Shown here piece by piece: positions 61,415-64,000 of a stretch of DNA of 64,000 nt. Source of the stretch: Acanthacorydalis orientalis (Eukaryota; Arthropoda; Insecta; Megaloptera; Corydalidae); assembly GCA_034766995.1 (NCBI GenBank), contig CM068316.1, forward strand, positions 13,251,500-13,315,499, written 5' to 3'. Under the pieces are notes generated by a model that was given only the letters and a program-made list of their open reading frames with translations, was not told the origin of the DNA and did no database searches. The first letter of the stretch is position 1. Each line of letters begins with the position of its first letter. Position numbers and translations under genes: made by a program.

Positions 61415-61570
61415 TAGATATAGTGAATTATTAATTTCCTAACTAATAATTTTTTCTTAGATATTGAATTTATATTTCTTTTTAAGGAAAGTCGTCTAGT
61501 GAGTGAAACTTTTATATCTGTTAATTACCACCACACCAGTAAAATTCCATTATTTCGTGAATTTTCTATA

Positions 61571-61988
61571 AGATATACAAATTAATTCGGTGCTTTTTTT
61601 ATATAAAATGAATATTTATGAAAAAGTCGAATGCATTTCAATTCTCAAAATATCTATCATTATTTTATGTAATTTTGCTCTATCTGTCGGGTAACTAACG
61701 AATCCTTTGTTGAAAAATGATGGCGGCTTTGAATCGATGAAGTCGTAATGCACTTTCGGATCATTCTCGCTGTTTAACTAGCATTTTTTTCAACTGAAAT
61801 GCGAAAAGTATGCAATGCCTAATATGCTCATTTTAAGACGCCATCGTGTTCAATACTGTTTGGTGAGGTTATGCTATCTGCTTAGCCAAGATATATAGTG
61901 TTTTTAAATTTTAGGGTTCAAAATCTACTCCATTTTCCCGTAAACGTCAATTTTCTATAAGAAAAGCATTGAATTTATTTGATAATCT
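61571..61988 (-). mobile_element. Deletion derivative of the 43831 mariner family, copy 2
   Basis: A 418-base element bounded by TA, with ends AGATATACAAATTAATTCGG and, from the right, AGATTATCAAATAAATTCAA. The left part matches the C-terminal transposase region (CTATCTGTCGGGTAACTAAC, TTGAATCGATGAAGTCG). The right part matches the 5' flank (GACGCCATCGTGTTCAATAC, GTGAGGTTATGC). The right terminus resembles an inverted copy of the left subterminal sequence (CAATTTTCTATAAGAAAAGC), so the ends appear to have been exchanged. Confidence 0.85.
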
Positions 61989-62039
61989 TATACTTCAAGA
62001 TTTCCTAGAATGAATGCATTATCTTATTTATAACTTGAA

Positions 62040-62267
62040 CCGTTTTAATGTCACGCAGCGCGATCGCGCTGTTCGTAAGTTATACCGAAAAGTGCCACTA
62101 CATCGAGTCGCGATGCTCAATTGATGGTGCGCACGGATTTTGTTGTGACGCGTCGTCAATTATGCTAAAGCTTCTTTTAATCACCTTCTTTTAAATTAAA
62201 CAGAAACCACATACATAAATTAACACTTTTCGGTAAAATTTTTATAATGACCATGGAACTCAGATGG
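62040..62267. mobile_element. piggyBac-type MITE, copy 2
   Basis: CCGTTTTAATGTCACGCAGC with GCGATCGCGC and ATACCGAAAAGTGCCACTAC, through CGGTAAAATTTTTATAATGA to CAGATGG, parallels the copy at 52350-52671. Flanks are TTGA and TCAA, decayed from TTAA. About 95 bases of the interior are missing relative to copy 1. Confidence 0.8.
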
Positions 62268-62654
62268 TCAATGTTATCTCGTTTCTATATTCTTATATAT
62301 TCTTGGTTTATATATTCTTTATATCGGTCTTGAATCTTTCTACTTCTTTCACCGACATGTTCTGTATTACATGTATTACATAGTAGTTTATAAACTCTGT
62401 TTAGATTTGTGTACGTTAGTTTTTTTTTGTCTATTTGTGGTTACAAAGTCGTTTTTAATGTTGTTGATTTTAAAAACTATTTTTATGCCTCTTTTTATAA
62501 TCATGTTACTTTCTGTTTTTTATATATGTACAGCTTTATATTTTTTTTATTTACGTCTGAGGAGTTTTGTTAATTTAGTTGTATAAAGGTTTTATTTTTA
62601 TTTATATCTTTTAGAAACGTTATTTCTTAGATTTGGATTATATTCGTTATTTAA

Positions 62655-63307
62655 CTCTTTAAAGCCGGGCGTGGATTTAGGAATCAATTGATGTTTCCCA
62701 AAGAAACTATGGTCTCAGAGCGCTATGTTTTGGATGGTATATTTAAAGGTCACTGATCTCTTTCTAATGAGATTAAAGTTATAATATAACTTTCTTTCAT
62801 TAAAAAAAATACAGTCGTCTAAAAATCAAAACAATCGCGTTATTTTCATTTGAAAACCTATAAAAATTTTGAACTTGAGAATTGGGTCGGATAATATTTT
62901 TTTTACAAATGTTCATCATTGGAAGAAAGCGTATAAAAAATTCCAGACTCTACGTCCAGGTACAACATGTGCCCGATATGAAACCGTATTGTGGACACTT
63001 GATTGCTTCCATTTTTTTCACACTCAATAGTAATGTTATTTCTGCAAATTTTCAATTGTAATAAATTTTTCCGCTTCCAACTATATGTTTCCAGTTAAGA
63101 GATTTATGTTTCCCCGAATATTATCAACGATTTTTCACGATATATCGATAGATGTGAAATTTCTAATTACTAATCTGAATTTACATATTTTTTCTTGTAA
63201 CCGACAAATTTGCAATTTTATTTCTTTTACAATAAAAGAACTTCCAATTAATCGAAAAGTATTTGTTAAAAAAATAGCACTTTTTCCTCCTCCCCGGCTG
63301 TAAAGGG
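62655..63307. mobile_element. Second piggyBac-type MITE family
   Basis: A 653-base element between TTAA (62651-62654) and TCAA (63308-63311). Termini are CTCTTTAAAGCCGGGCGTGG and, inverted from the right, CCCTTTACAGCCGGGGAGGA. The CCCTTTAnAGCCGGG terminus is shared by both ends. An open frame at 63085-63303 shows no piggyBac domain, so I treat the element as non-autonomous. Confidence 0.75.
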
Positions 63308-63763
63308 TCAATCCTATATTTTTAATTGTTCTGTAGTTAGATTATATTTTAAATTTTGGAGATATAAATCATACCTCTACTAAAATGTATTTAAAAGAAC
63401 ATAAAACAATTAAAATCATTATTTCATATTTCCTCGACAATGTCACCATTGCTGAAATTAATAGTGGAAAACAAACATTCAAGTGGTACAAAAGAATGAA
63501 GACCACCAAAATAATATATCTTACTTTCTTATTCACAAAACAATCCTTTATTACATTGTTTTCTTTTTATTGCGTTTATTTTTTAAATATATATTTAAAA
63601 CAATTTTCTTTTTGTTTCAGGTGAGTTTACTATTTATTTATTCATCTACTACATAATTAGTCTACTTTTCTACACCTGGTAAGTTGTAAATATTCAATTC
63701 GAGTCGAATAAATAACCGAACCTTTATCTTTTTACTGCATAAAAAAATCATATGAAGTGAGGA
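63308..63763. other. AT-rich sequence with an unassigned open frame
   Basis: A 79-codon frame at 63385-63624 (MYLKEHKTIKIIISYFLDN...) contains INSGKQTFKWYKRMK, faintly reminiscent of the region after the GGVD motif in piggyBac transposases. It is too weak to call. It ends beside a GTGAGT-like donor (63620 on), which is probably chance. Confidence 0.25.
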
Positions 63764-64000
63764 TTAGGTGTATAAATTATTTCAGTTTGTAAACTTGTTT
63801 GTAATAAACGGATATATTATTCTAACAGTCAAGATAAAACATTATTAAAAAAAATTTATAAACATTTTTTTCAATAAAACATGATATATTGTTTAATTTC
63901 AAACAGGGATTGATATGCGAACTGACATTTATTAGTCACTATATTGCAACAATAAAATTTATATTAAAAACAGTCTAAATTAACGATTATATTTCACCAC
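63764..64000. repeat. Terminus of a 43831-family mariner derivative running toward the window end
   Basis: TTAGGTGTATAAATTATTTC after GGA/TTA is almost identical to the left terminus at 43831. Sequence beyond it is decayed, and the opposite end is not seen before the window ends. Confidence 0.5.

Noticed and set aside
63385..63624. piggyBac transposase fragment
   Set aside because: Only a faint resemblance (FKWYKRMK after an Asp/Asn-rich stretch). No GGVD or catalytic Asp motif, so it was not called.

Overview
This is an AT-rich stretch of a eukaryotic nuclear genome, most likely an arthropod and probably an insect. The evidence is spliced genes with GT-AG introns and AATAAA signals, many (TA)n microsatellites, and decayed Tc1/mariner, pogo, piggyBac-like and LINE elements of the kinds common in insects. 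Nothing prokaryotic (operons, ribosome binding sites, CRISPR arrays) is present. The species was not identified.

Genes. (1) 1296-6406 (+) holds a complete six-exon ZNF598-type E3 ubiquitin ligase, the ribosome-collision sensor. All splice phases close to a 1075-residue protein with an N-terminal RING, C2H2 fingers, FPxL motifs, a six-fold SSVxVPxTN repeat, PPGF motifs of the GYF-ligand type, and a C-terminal zinc finger. (2) A candidate two-exon gene for a 69-residue protein: exon 1 at 12683-12765 and exon 2 at 33449-33575, separated by a 20.7-kb intron. The phases match and an AATAAA follows the stop; I do not recognise the family. (3) 34375-34669 (+) is the first coding exon of a prominin-like membrane glycoprotein behind a TATA-like box. 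No second exon was recognised, so its first intron probably runs to the end of the window and beyond.

The rest is intronic or intergenic DNA built from repeats. The 10-13 kb region has clustered copies of a palindromic MITE family with at least ten copies across the window. The 13-21 kb region is dominated by (TA)n tracts and one decayed mariner. The 18.9-23.7 kb region has divergent copies of a repeat with GC-rich heads. The 25-30 kb region has two tandem duplications and a second mariner family. The 31.8-32.5 and 41.7-42.3 kb regions are inverted copies of one segment sharing a mariner insertion. A LINE remnant lies at 39.3-40.0 kb. A nearly complete but broken mariner lies at 43.8-45.1 kb, with deletion derivatives at 57.0 and 61.6 kb. 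The 48-50.4 kb region has a GC-headed repeat followed by a decayed DUF4817-type transposon. The last 12 kb carries piggyBac-type MITEs with TTAA-like flanks and a pogo/Tigger-like element.

The genes show no obvious pathway link. The most interesting items are the small split gene, the repeated peptide motif in ZNF598, the MITE family, and the structural record left by mariner elements in TA tracts.
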